From positions 682,001-746,000 of the forward strand of contig NZ_JASCXI010000003.1 of NCBI RefSeq assembly GCF_030271515.1: a stretch of 64,000 bases of DNA, read 5' to 3'. Position numbers and translations under genes: made by a program. Source of the DNA: Erythrobacter oryzae (GTDB taxonomy: Bacteria; Pseudomonadota; Alphaproteobacteria; Sphingomonadales; Sphingomonadaceae). The notes under the pieces are model-generated. The model was given only the letters and a program-made list of their open reading frames with translations, was not told the origin of the DNA and did not search any database. This document shows, piece by piece, positions 50,337 through 58,891 of this stretch (the first letter of the stretch is position 1; the number at the start of each line of letters is the position of its first letter).

Positions 50337-52730
50337 TTGACACGCATGGAAACCACCGCGCTGCGGGCTATCACCGCATCGCTCCTCGCCGGCACCGCGA
50401 TGACGGTGGCCGCGCCGCTCGCGGCGCAGGAAACGGTCGAGGAAGAGAGCGACAACGTCATCATCGTCACCGCGCAGAAGCGCTCGCAGGACCTGCAGGA
50501 CGTGCCGATCGCGATCACCGCGCTGGGCACCGAGGCGCTGGGTGATCTCCAGATCAACGAAGTGCGCGACATTGCCAAGTTCCTGCCCTCGGTGACGGTG
50601 CAGACCTCGGGCCCCGGCTTCACCCAGGTCTATTTCCGCGCCGTGGCGAGCGGCGAGAACGCCAACCACTCGGCCTCGCTGCCCACGGTCGGCATCTATC
50701 TCGATGAAATGCCGATCACGACCATTCAGGGCGCGCTCGACATCCATGCCTATGACCTTGCCCGGGTCGAGGCGCTGGCCGGGCCGCAGGGCACGCTCTA
50801 CGGCGCCAGCTCGATGGCGGGCACGATCAAGATGGTCACCAACGCGCCCGATTACAAAGACAGCTACGGCGCGATGGATTTCGAGCTGAACAGCGTCAAC
50901 CGCGGGGATTTCGGCGGGGTGCTCGAAGGCTTCTACAACGCCGCGCTCTCCGACAGGGCGGCGCTGCGCGTGGTCGCATGGTATCGCCGCGATGGCGGTT
51001 TCATCGACAACATCCCGGGCAGCCGCACCTATGCCTCCTCGAACATCACCCAGAACAACAACGCCCTCGTCGAGGACGACTACAACGATGTCGACACCTA
51101 CGGCGCGCGCGTCGCGCTGGGGATCGAACTGAATGACAGCTGGACGCTGCGCCCGACCATCATGGGTCAGGTCCAGAACGCCGACGGCAGCTTCGCGCAG
51201 GAGCGCAGCACCGCGGTCACCCGCTCGCTCCAGACGGTGCAGTACAATCCCGAGTTCTCGAAGGACAAGTGGCTCCAGGCCGCGCTGACCATCGAGGGCA
51301 AGATCGGCAACTGGGACCTCGTCGCCACCGGCGGCCACCTGTGGCGCACCACCGACACGGCCTCGGACTATTCCGACTACGCCTATTTCTACGATGCGCT
51401 GGCAGGCTACGGCTACTACTTCACCGACAACGCCGGCAATCTGGTCAATCCCAACCAGTACATCCAGGGCAATGACCGCTACCGCCGCGTCTTCGGCGAA
51501 CTGCGCGTCTCGAGCCCGCAGGATGCGCCGCTGCGCTTCATCGGCGGCGTCTTCGCCCAGCGCCAGTATCACCGCATCACGCAGAACTACATCATCGACA
51601 ACATTGCCGATGCGATCACGGTGACCGGCACGGAGAGCAACATCTGGCTCACCCGGCAGGAGCGTGTCGACCGCGATTATGCCGCTTTCGGTGAACTTAG
51701 CTTCGACGTTACCGACCAGCTGACGCTGACCGGCGGCGCGCGGCTCTACAACTACAAGAACTCGCTCGCCGGCTTCTTCGGTTTCAGCGACGGCTATTCG
51801 AGCCGCACGGGCGAGGCGGCGTGCTTCGGCCCGCCGGTCGTCTCGGGATCGCCTTGCACCAACCTCAACAAGACCACCTCGGATACCGACGCGATCTACA
51901 AGCTCAACGCGACCTACAAGATCACGCCCGACATTCTGGTCTATGCCACCTGGTCGCAGGGCTTCCGTCCGGGCGGGGTCAACCGCCGCGGCACGCTGCC
52001 GCCCTACCTCCCCGACACGCTCGACAACTACGAGCTCGGCTGGAAGACGCAGTTCGGCGACGTTACCTTCAACGGCGCGGTCTATCAGGAGGACTGGAAC
52101 GACATCCAGCTGTCCTTCCTCGGCGCCAACGGGCTGACCGAGATCCGCAACGCGGGGATCGCGCGGATCCGCGGGGTCGAGGCCGATCTGACCTACCGCG
52201 CGGGCGGGCTCACGCTCTCGGCTTCGGGTAGCTACAACGACGCGACGATCCGGCGCGACTTCTGCCGGATCGCCAACCCGACCTTCGACTGCACGCTCAA
52301 TCCGGGCGACGGGCGCGTCAACGCGCTGCTCGCACCGGCGGGCACGCAGCTGCCGGTCACCGCGAAGTTCAAGGGCAACGCTGTCGCGCGCTACGAATTC
52401 CCGGTCGGCGGCTGGGATGCGCATGTGCAGGGCGCGCTGTCCTACATCGGGCGCCGCCGCAGCGACCTGCGCACGGCCGAGAACGCGATCAAGGGCTTCT
52501 TCGATCCCTATGCGATCGCCGACTTCAGCATCGGCATGAAGAAGGACAACCTGCGCTTCGAGCTCTACGCGACCAACCTGTTCAACTCGAACGGGGTGAT
52601 CAACAGCGGGGTCCAGTGCGTCGAGACCGTGTGCGGCGACCCGACCGGGATTAGCAACACCGGCGGGGCGTTCTACGACGTCATCACGCGCCCGCGCATC
52701 ATCGGGTTGAAGGCGGGCTTCGATTTCTGA
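50337..52730 (+). CDS. TonB-dependent outer-membrane receptor
   Basis: The 797-aa protein imports an unidentified substrate across the outer membrane with TonB energy. It has a signal peptide (to PLAAQ), a TonB-box-like start (NVIIVTAQKR), a plug domain (about residues 45-170, with VGIYLDEMPI and GPQGTLYGASSMAGTI) and a 22-strand barrel ending in a terminal Phe (AGFDF). The TTG at 50337 is preceded by GGGAGG at good spacing; an ATG at 50346 is an alternative. Fe-siderophore markers are not seen. Its neighbours (APC permease, peptidase, amidohydrolase) suggest a peptide- or amide-like substrate. Confidence 0.92.
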   Translation: MTRMETTALRAITASLLAGTAMTVAAPLAAQETVEEESDNVIIVTAQKRSQDLQDVPIAITALGTEALGDLQINEVRDIAKFLPSVTVQTSGPGFTQVYFRAVASGENANHSASLPTVGIYLDEMPITTIQGALDIHAYDLARVEALAGPQGTLYGASSMAGTIKMVTNAPDYKDSYGAMDFELNSVNRGDFGGVLEGFYNAALSDRAALRVVAWYRRDGGFIDNIPGSRTYASSNITQNNNALVEDDYNDVDTYGARVALGIELNDSWTLRPTIMGQVQNADGSFAQERSTAVTRSLQTVQYNPEFSKDKWLQAALTIEGKIGNWDLVATGGHLWRTTDTASDYSDYAYFYDALAGYGYYFTDNAGNLVNPNQYIQGNDRYRRVFGELRVSSPQDAPLRFIGGVFAQRQYHRITQNYIIDNIADAITVTGTESNIWLTRQERVDRDYAAFGELSFDVTDQLTLTGGARLYNYKNSLAGFFGFSDGYSSRTGEAACFGPPVVSGSPCTNLNKTTSDTDAIYKLNATYKITPDILVYATWSQGFRPGGVNRRGTLPPYLPDTLDNYELGWKTQFGDVTFNGAVYQEDWNDIQLSFLGANGLTEIRNAGIARIRGVEADLTYRAGGLTLSASGSYNDATIRRDFCRIANPTFDCTLNPGDGRVNALLAPAGTQLPVTAKFKGNAVARYEFPVGGWDAHVQGALSYIGRRRSDLRTAENAIKGFFDPYAIADFSIGMKKDNLRFELYATNLFNSNGVINSGVQCVETVCGDPTGISNTGGAFYDVITRPRIIGLKAGFDF

Positions 52731-52734
52731 GCCT

Positions 52735-54027
52735 GTGACCCAAGTGTCTGACACAACAGAAAGGCCGGGCCACAAGCTCGGCCTTTTTGCTGCCATTGCC
52801 CTCGTCATGGGCAACATGATCGGATCGGGTGTGTTCCTGCTCCCGGCGAGCCTTGCCCCCTTCGGCTGGAATGCGGTGGCGGGCTGGATCGTCACCACTG
52901 CCGGGACGCTGGTGCTGGCCTGGGTGCTCGCCGCGCTCACCCGCGCGCGGCCCGGGGCGAGCGATCCGGCGGGCTTCGTCACCGAGGCCTTCGGCGAGAT
53001 ACCCGCCTTTCTGGTGGGCTGGGTCTACTGGGTCTCGGTGTGGACCGCGGTGGTCTCGATCGCGGTGGCGGCGGTGAGTTACCTCTCGGCCTTCATCCCC
53101 GCCATCGGAGCCACGCCCTTCGCCCCGGCGCTCTCGGCTATCGCGCTGGTCTGGGCGATGACGCTGGTGAACCTGCGCGGCGTGCGGGCGGCGGGCAATT
53201 TCCAGATCGTCACCGTACTGCTCAAGCTCGTGCCGCTGGTGGCGGTGATCGTGATCGCCGCGCTGGTGCTGGGCACGGGGGAGGGCGAGATCCGGCCTTT
53301 CGCGATGTCCGAACTCAACGGCACCGACCTGCGCGGCGCGGCGGCCTTGACGCTGTTTGCGCTGCTCGGCTTCGAATGCGCGAGCATCGCCGCCGCGCGG
53401 GTCGATAACCCCGCGGTCAACGTCCCGCGCGCGACGATGTGGGGGACCGGGCTTACAGGTGTGCTCTACCTGCTGGTGTGCTCGGCCATCGCACTGATGC
53501 TGCCCGAGGCGGTCGCGGCGACCTCGCCAGCGCCCTTCGCCACCTTTGTCGAGCGTTACTGGAGCCCCGGCCCCGCCGCGCTGGTGACGCTCTTCGCGAT
53601 CGTCAGCTGCGTGGGCGCGATCAATGGCTGGGTGCTGCTTCAGGGCGAGCTGCCGCGCGCGATGGCAGCGCGGGGGATGCTGCCGCGCTGGTTCGCCGCG
53701 ACCGACCGCCACGGCACCCCGCGCCGGGCGTTACTGGTGTCGAGCGTGATTGCCACCGTGTGCCTGCTGCTCAATTCCAGCCGGGACATGCAGGGCATCT
53801 ACGAATTCGTCCTGCTGCTTTCGACCAGCGCGGCCCTGTGGCTCTATCTCGCCTGCGCGCTGGCGGCGTGGCGGATGAAGGTGTCGCGCGGGGCAGCGCT
53901 GGTGGGCGCGGGCTATGCGCTGTGGACGCTGTGGGGCGCGGGGGTGGAGGCGAGCGGCTGGAGCCTGGTGCTGATGGCCGCGGGCGTCCCGCTCTACTTG
54001 TGGGCGCGGCGCGGCGCGGCTGCTTAG
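52735..54027 (+). CDS. APC-family amino-acid/polyamine permease
   Basis: The 430-aa protein has twelve predicted membrane helices and the APC signature in helix one (ALVMGNMIGSGVFLLPASLA). Helix six carries the LLGFECASIAAARVDNP pattern of AdiC/CadB-type antiporters. It starts with a GTG 4 bp after the receptor stop, so it should be co-transcribed with it and could take the imported compound across the inner membrane. Its stop overlaps that of the convergent TetR gene by 4 bp. Confidence 0.9.
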   Translation: MTQVSDTTERPGHKLGLFAAIALVMGNMIGSGVFLLPASLAPFGWNAVAGWIVTTAGTLVLAWVLAALTRARPGASDPAGFVTEAFGEIPAFLVGWVYWVSVWTAVVSIAVAAVSYLSAFIPAIGATPFAPALSAIALVWAMTLVNLRGVRAAGNFQIVTVLLKLVPLVAVIVIAALVLGTGEGEIRPFAMSELNGTDLRGAAALTLFALLGFECASIAAARVDNPAVNVPRATMWGTGLTGVLYLLVCSAIALMLPEAVAATSPAPFATFVERYWSPGPAALVTLFAIVSCVGAINGWVLLQGELPRAMAARGMLPRWFAATDRHGTPRRALLVSSVIATVCLLLNSSRDMQGIYEFVLLLSTSAALWLYLACALAAWRMKVSRGAALVGAGYALWTLWGAGVEASGWSLVLMAAGVPLYLWARRGAAA

Positions 54028-54620
54028 CCGGTTAGCGCGTCGAGCCACTGCGCGGCCAGCGCCTCGGCCTCCTCGGCGCTGAAGGGCGCCTGCCCGAGCG
54101 ACAATTCCAGCCACAACCCGTCGATCAATGCGGTGAGCGCCACCGCCGTCACCCGCACGTCGGCCAAGTCGGGCCGATAGGCACGTAGCAGGCCCTCCAG
54201 CCCTTGGCGGAAGCTGCCATAGACCTCCGCGCGCACCGTCGCGACGGCGGGATCGCTGCGGGTAAGGCTCCAGAAGGCGACATAGGTGGCGAGCAGTTCG
54301 GGCGTGGCGATCGGCGGGCGGAAATTGGCAGCGAGGTAGGCGATCAGCCGCGCGCGCGGATCAGGGCCCGCCGCCGCCACCGCCGCTTCGAGCGCCGCGT
54401 CGATCTCCGACCCTGTCCAGCGATAGGTCTCTGCCATCGCGTCGGAGAGGCTGGCGAAATAGTGCCGCAGCAGCCCCGACGAGACCCCCGCTTCGGCGCA
54501 GATCGTACGCACCGACACGCCCGCCGCCCCCCGCGCCGCGAGCACGCGCGCGGTCGCTTCGATCAGGCTCTGGCGGCGCGCATCGGGATCGGCGCGGGTG
54601 AAGGCGGGTTGTGCGCTCAT
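54024..54620 (-). CDS. TetR-family repressor (BetI-like)
   Basis: The 198-aa protein has an N-terminal TetR helix-turn-helix (IEATARVLAARGAAGVSVRTI then AGVSSGLLRHYF, about residues 18-60) and a C-terminal ligand domain of the BetI-like kind (ending in the SAEEAEALAAQWLDAL helix). It is divergent from the Rieske oxygenase gene, with a 39-bp gap holding a palindrome. It most likely represses the oxygenase operon and itself, and the inducer is probably that operon's substrate. The frame is open upstream, but the ATG at 54620 fits the family. Confidence 0.88.
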   Translation of the reverse strand: MSAQPAFTRADPDARRQSLIEATARVLAARGAAGVSVRTICAEAGVSSGLLRHYFASLSDAMAETYRWTGSEIDAALEAAVAAAGPDPRARLIAYLAANFRPPIATPELLATYVAFWSLTRSDPAVATVRAEVYGSFRQGLEGLLRAYRPDLADVRVTAVALTALIDGLWLELSLGQAPFSAEEAEALAAQWLDALTG

Positions 54621-54626
54621 GCGTGG

Positions 54627-54650
54627 CTTGTTATACGATCGTAAAGCAAG
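54627..54650. promoter_or_regulatory. TetR operator between divergent genes
   Basis: CTTGTTA-TACGATCGTA-AAGCAAG contains a perfect 10-bp core palindrome and matching CTTG/CAAG ends. It fills most of the gap between the repressor and the oxygenase start codons. Confidence 0.75.
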
Positions 54651-54659
54651 GACGCGCAC

Positions 54660-55823
54660 ATGGCAACTCAGCCTCTCGATAACACCGATCCGCTCGAGGG
54701 CTGGAGCCTGCCGAGCTGGACCTATCACGACGCCGAATTTCACCAAGTCGAACTCGACCGCGTGTTCCGCCCGAGCTGGCAGGTGGTGTGCCACGTCAGC
54801 GACATTCCGAAGGCAGGCGACTGGCACACGCTCGACTATTGCGGCGAGAGCGTGATCGTGGTGCGCGGGCAGGACGCTCAGCTGCGCGCCTTCACCAATG
54901 TCTGCCGCCACCGTGGCTCACGCCTCGTCGACGGGGCGAGCGGGTGCGCGAAGAAGCTGGTGTGCCCCTATCACGCCTGGACCTACGATCTCGACGGGCG
55001 GCTCACCGGCGTGCCCGACAGTGCCAGCTATCCCACGCTTGACCGTAGCCAAGCGGGCCTCGTCGCGGTCGAGCTGGAAGTGTGGCGCGGCTTCATCTTC
55101 GTGCGCTTGCAGGATGATGGCGGGCCCACCGTCGCCCAACAGATGGCGCCGTACGAGGCGATGGTCGCACCCTACCGCTTCGAGGAACTCGAAGCCCTCG
55201 GCCGCGTCACCCTGCGCCCGCGCGAAGTGAACTGGAAGAATGTCGGCGATAATTACTCCGACGGCCTCCACATACCCGTCGCGCACCCCGGCCTCACCCG
55301 CCTGTTCGGCAAGGGCTACGGCATTGAGGCCGAGGCGCACGTGGACCGGATGTGGGGCGCGATGATCGACCGCGAGAGCGTCAACTGGTCCGAGCGGATG
55401 TACCAGCGCCTGCTCCCCCCCGTCCCGCACCTGCCCGAGGACAAGCAGCGCTTCTGGCTCTATTTCAAGCTGTGGCCCAATGTCGCCTTCGATATCTATC
55501 CCGACCAGATCGACTTCATGCAGTGGCTTCCCACCGGCCCCACCACCTGCCTGATCCGCGAGATCAGCTATGTCCTGCCCGATGACCGCCGCGAGATGCG
55601 CGCCGCGCGCTATCTCAACTGGCGCATCAACCGCCAGGTCAATGCCGAGGACACCGCGCTCATCACCCGCGTGCAGCAGGGCATGGCGAGCCGCAGCTTC
55701 TCGATGGGCCCGCTGAGCGACAAGGAGGTGTGCCTGCGCCACTTCTGCCGCCGCATCCGCGATCTGATCCCCGAAGCCCGCCTCGAACGCCAACCCGCAG
55801 CCGGATGGAGCCGCCGCGCATGA
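54660..55823 (+). CDS. Rieske-type ring-hydroxylating/demethylating oxygenase, large subunit
   Basis: The 387-aa protein has a Rieske [2Fe-2S] site (Cys82-Arg-His84 and Cys102 with His105 in CPYHAW) and a mononuclear iron site (Asp197, His204 and His209 in GDNYSDGLHIPVAHP). The size and spacing resemble single-component alpha subunits acting on quaternary amines or aromatic acids (GbcA-like); the substrate is not known. It overlaps the next gene by 4 bp (ATGA). No small subunit, ferredoxin or classical reductase gene is nearby, so electrons must come from elsewhere or from the partner flavoprotein. Confidence 0.88.
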   Translation: MATQPLDNTDPLEGWSLPSWTYHDAEFHQVELDRVFRPSWQVVCHVSDIPKAGDWHTLDYCGESVIVVRGQDAQLRAFTNVCRHRGSRLVDGASGCAKKLVCPYHAWTYDLDGRLTGVPDSASYPTLDRSQAGLVAVELEVWRGFIFVRLQDDGGPTVAQQMAPYEAMVAPYRFEELEALGRVTLRPREVNWKNVGDNYSDGLHIPVAHPGLTRLFGKGYGIEAEAHVDRMWGAMIDRESVNWSERMYQRLLPPVPHLPEDKQRFWLYFKLWPNVAFDIYPDQIDFMQWLPTGPTTCLIREISYVLPDDRREMRAARYLNWRINRQVNAEDTALITRVQQGMASRSFSMGPLSDKEVCLRHFCRRIRDLIPEARLERQPAAGWSRRA

Positions 55824-57427
55824 CCCAGAAATACGACGCCGTGATCATCGGCGCGGGCCACAACGGCCTCACCTGTGCCTTCTACCTCGCGCAAGCCGGG
55901 CTCAAGGTGCGGATTGTCGAGCGGCGCGACATTGTCGGCGGCGCGGCGGTGACCGAGGAGTTCCACCCGGGCTTCCGCAATTCGGTGGCGAGCTACACCG
56001 TCAGCCTGCTCCAGCCCAAGGTGATCCGCGACATGCGATTGGCCGAGCACGGCTACCGCGTGATCGAACGCCCGATCAGCAACTTCCTCCCGCAGGAGGA
56101 TGGCGGCTACCTCAAGCTCGGCGGCGGGCTGGAGCGGACGCAGGCCGAGTTCGCGCGCTTCTCGGCTGCCGATGCCGCGACGTTGCCTGCCTATTACGAC
56201 GCGCTCGAAGGCGTGGCCGAGGTGCTGCGCAGCCTCGCCCTCAAGTCCCCGCCCAATGTCGGCGAAGGTCTGCGCACGCTGATCGCGGGGGCATCGCAGG
56301 GCTGGGGCCTCTCCAAGCTGGGCCTCGAAGCCAAGCGCGACGTGCTCGACCTCTTCGTCAAGTCCGCCACCAGCTTCCTCGGCCAATGGTTCGAGAGCGA
56401 GGCGGTGAAGGCCGCCTTCGGCTTCGATGCGGTGGTCGGCAACTATGCCAGCCCCGACACGCCGGGGAGCGCCTATGTCCTGCTCCACCACGTCTTCGGC
56501 GAGGTGAACGGCAAGAAGGGCGCATGGGGCCACTGCATCGGCGGGATGGGCACGATCACCCAGATCATGGCCGAGGTGTGCCGCAAGTCGGGCGTCGAGA
56601 TCACCCTCGAGGCCCCGGTCGCCGAAGTGCTGGTCGATGGCGACACGGTCGCGGGGGTGAAGCTCGAAAGCGGCGAGGAAATCGCGGCCAAGCGCGTGAT
56701 CGCCAATGTCGGGCCGAAGCTGCTCTATGGCAAGATGCTCGCCGAACACCACCAGCCCGCCGATTTCCGCCGCCGGATGCGCGGCTACAAGGCGGGCGGG
56801 GGCACCTTCCGCATGAACGTAGCGCTTAGCGAGCTGCCGCGCTTCACCTGCCTGCCCGAACCAGGCGAACACCACCAGAGCGGCATCATCATCGCCCCGA
56901 CGCTCGATTACATGGACAAGGCTTTCCTCGACGCGAAGGCGCATGGCTGGTCGAAGCGGCCGATCGTGGAGATGCTGATCCCCTCGACGGTCGACGACAG
57001 CCTCGCCCCTCCGGGCCAGCACGTCGCCAGCCTGTTCTGCCAGCAATTCGCCCCCGAGCTGCCCGACGGCCGAGACTGGGACGCCGAGGAAGACGCCGCG
57101 GCCGACACCATCATCGACACGGTCGAAGCCCACGCGCCGGGCTTCCGCGCCTCGATCGTCGGGCGGCAGGTGCTGAGCCCGAAGGGCCTCTACAAGAAGT
57201 TCGGGCTGGTCGGCGGGGACATCATGCACGGCCACATGAGCCTCGACCAGCTGTGGAGCGCGCGGCCCGTGCTGGGCAACGGCGCCTATCGCGGGCCGGT
57301 GAAGGGGCTCTACATGTGCGGCGCGGGCAACCATCCGGGCGGCGGCGTGACTGGCGCGCCGGGGCACAACTGTGCGCAGGAAGTGCTCGCCGACGGCGGC
57401 AGCTTCCGGCGCTTTGCGTCGGTCTAG
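55820..57427 (+). CDS. PYROXD2/phytoene-desaturase-like FAD oxidoreductase
   Basis: The 535-aa protein has the dinucleotide-binding motif VIIGAGHNGLTCA at the N-terminus, then GGAAVTEEFHPGF (typical of CrtI/PYROXD2 relatives) and the C-terminal FAD motif GLYMCGAGNHPGGGVTGAPG. It is not CrtI: no carotenoid genes are near. Its ATG overlaps the Rieske stop, so the two proteins are made together. It could oxidise the product of the oxygenase or the shared substrate. The reaction is unknown. Confidence 0.85.
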   Translation: MTQKYDAVIIGAGHNGLTCAFYLAQAGLKVRIVERRDIVGGAAVTEEFHPGFRNSVASYTVSLLQPKVIRDMRLAEHGYRVIERPISNFLPQEDGGYLKLGGGLERTQAEFARFSAADAATLPAYYDALEGVAEVLRSLALKSPPNVGEGLRTLIAGASQGWGLSKLGLEAKRDVLDLFVKSATSFLGQWFESEAVKAAFGFDAVVGNYASPDTPGSAYVLLHHVFGEVNGKKGAWGHCIGGMGTITQIMAEVCRKSGVEITLEAPVAEVLVDGDTVAGVKLESGEEIAAKRVIANVGPKLLYGKMLAEHHQPADFRRRMRGYKAGGGTFRMNVALSELPRFTCLPEPGEHHQSGIIIAPTLDYMDKAFLDAKAHGWSKRPIVEMLIPSTVDDSLAPPGQHVASLFCQQFAPELPDGRDWDAEEDAAADTIIDTVEAHAPGFRASIVGRQVLSPKGLYKKFGLVGGDIMHGHMSLDQLWSARPVLGNGAYRGPVKGLYMCGAGNHPGGGVTGAPGHNCAQEVLADGGSFRRFASV

Positions 57428-57496
57428 GCGCGGCGGTTGCCGTAGGCGCCGCTTTGCCATAGCCTGCCTGCCTGACGACCAAAGAGGGGACTGCCG

Positions 57497-58891
57497 ATGC
57501 GCGCGAAATTCCTGCTGTCCGGCCTTCTGGCAGCCGCGCTGTGCGGCCCGGCGCTCGCCCAGACGACCCCGACAGAAAAGCAGGTGGTCGATCTCTCGAG
57601 CAAGGCCATCGCGCTGCGCTCGGTCCGGGGTGAGGGCAACCAGACCGGCAAGGTCGCCGAGCTCTTCCGCAAGGCCCTGATCGATGCGGGTTGGAAGGCG
57701 GCCGAGATCGAGATCGTGCCCGTCGACGACACCGCCTATTTCATCGCCACGTGGAAGGGTAAGAACCTCGCCCTCGGCCCGATCGTCATCTCCGCGCACA
57801 TGGACGTGGTCGACGCCAAGCCCGAAGACTGGAAGCGCGATCCCTTCACCCCCGTGGTCGAGAACGGCTACCTCTACGGCCGCGGGGCGAGCGACACCAA
57901 GTTCGACACCGTGCAGGCGATGGTCGCGGTGATGGAGCTGCGCAAGGCGGGCTTCGTCCCCGAACGCAGCATCGTCCTCGCCTTCTCGGGCGATGAAGAG
58001 ACGACGATGATCACCTCCAAGGTCATCGCCGAGAAGCTCAAGGGCGCGCGGCTTGTGCTCAATGTCGACGGCGCCTCGGGCGCACTCGACGAGGAAAGCG
58101 GCAAGCCCGCCTATTGGAGCTGGCAGGGCGCGGAGAAGACCTACGCCGACTTCGCGCTGGAGGTGACCAACCCCGGCGGCCACAGCTCCGCCCCGCGCGC
58201 GGAGAACGCCATCGTCCAGCTCGCGGGCGCGCTGACGCGGATCGGCGCGCATCACTTCACGCCGGAAGTAAACGACATCACCCGCGATTACTTCGTCAAG
58301 GCGGCCGATTTCGTCTCCGATCCGCTGCTGGCGGCGGCGATGCGGGCCTTTGCGAAAGACCCCACCGACAAGGCGGCCATCGCGGTGCTGCGCGGCAACC
58401 CCGCCACGATCGGCAAAATCGCGACGACCTGCGTGCCGACAATGGCGAGTGCGGGGCACGGCCTCAACGCCCTGCCCCAGCGCGCGACCGCTTTCGTCAA
58501 TTGCCGCATCTTCCCCGGCCATTCGCCGCAAGAGGTGATGGCCGAACTCAAGGCCGTCGCCGCCGAACCGGCCATGACCATCCGCCAGATCGACCCCGAA
58601 TTCACCACCGCCTCGCCCGCCTCGCCCTATGACCCGGTCTTCGTCGGTGCGGCCACGCGTGCGATCCAATCGGCTTTCGGGGAGGTGCCGGTGATCGCAT
58701 CACAGGCCTCGGGCGCGTCGGATTCGATGTGGTACCGCGCGCTCGGCGTCCCCAGCTATGGCGCGAGCGGCACCTTCATGCGCGAGAGCGACGATTTCTC
58801 CCACGGCCTCGATGAACGCGTGCCGCTCGGCAATATCGGCAAGAGCCTCGAATATTACCGCCTGCTGCTGACCGAGCTCTCCTCGAAATGA
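57497..58891 (+). CDS. Secreted M20-family metallopeptidase
   Basis: The 464-aa protein has a signal peptide ending GPALAQ and the M20 zinc ligands: SAHMDVVD, YGRGASDTK, SGDEET and the C-terminal FSHGLDE. The dimerisation domain carries NPGGHSSAPRAENAI. M20 enzymes cleave dipeptides or N-acyl amino acids. Export to the periplasm means it would act on substrate that entered through the TonB receptor. It overlaps the amidohydrolase gene by 4 bp. Confidence 0.9.
   Translation: MRAKFLLSGLLAAALCGPALAQTTPTEKQVVDLSSKAIALRSVRGEGNQTGKVAELFRKALIDAGWKAAEIEIVPVDDTAYFIATWKGKNLALGPIVISAHMDVVDAKPEDWKRDPFTPVVENGYLYGRGASDTKFDTVQAMVAVMELRKAGFVPERSIVLAFSGDEETTMITSKVIAEKLKGARLVLNVDGASGALDEESGKPAYWSWQGAEKTYADFALEVTNPGGHSSAPRAENAIVQLAGALTRIGAHHFTPEVNDITRDYFVKAADFVSDPLLAAAMRAFAKDPTDKAAIAVLRGNPATIGKIATTCVPTMASAGHGLNALPQRATAFVNCRIFPGHSPQEVMAELKAVAAEPAMTIRQIDPEFTTASPASPYDPVFVGAATRAIQSAFGEVPVIASQASGASDSMWYRALGVPSYGASGTFMRESDDFSHGLDERVPLGNIGKSLEYYRLLLTELSSK

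Noticed and set aside
54024..54620. Assigning the TetR protein as BetI and the Rieske protein as glycine betaine monooxygenase
   Set aside because: Only general family resemblance is visible, and no choline or betaine genes are adjacent.
55820..57427. Carotenoid desaturase (CrtI)
   Set aside because: Motifs fit PYROXD2-like proteins better, and no carotenoid genes are nearby.
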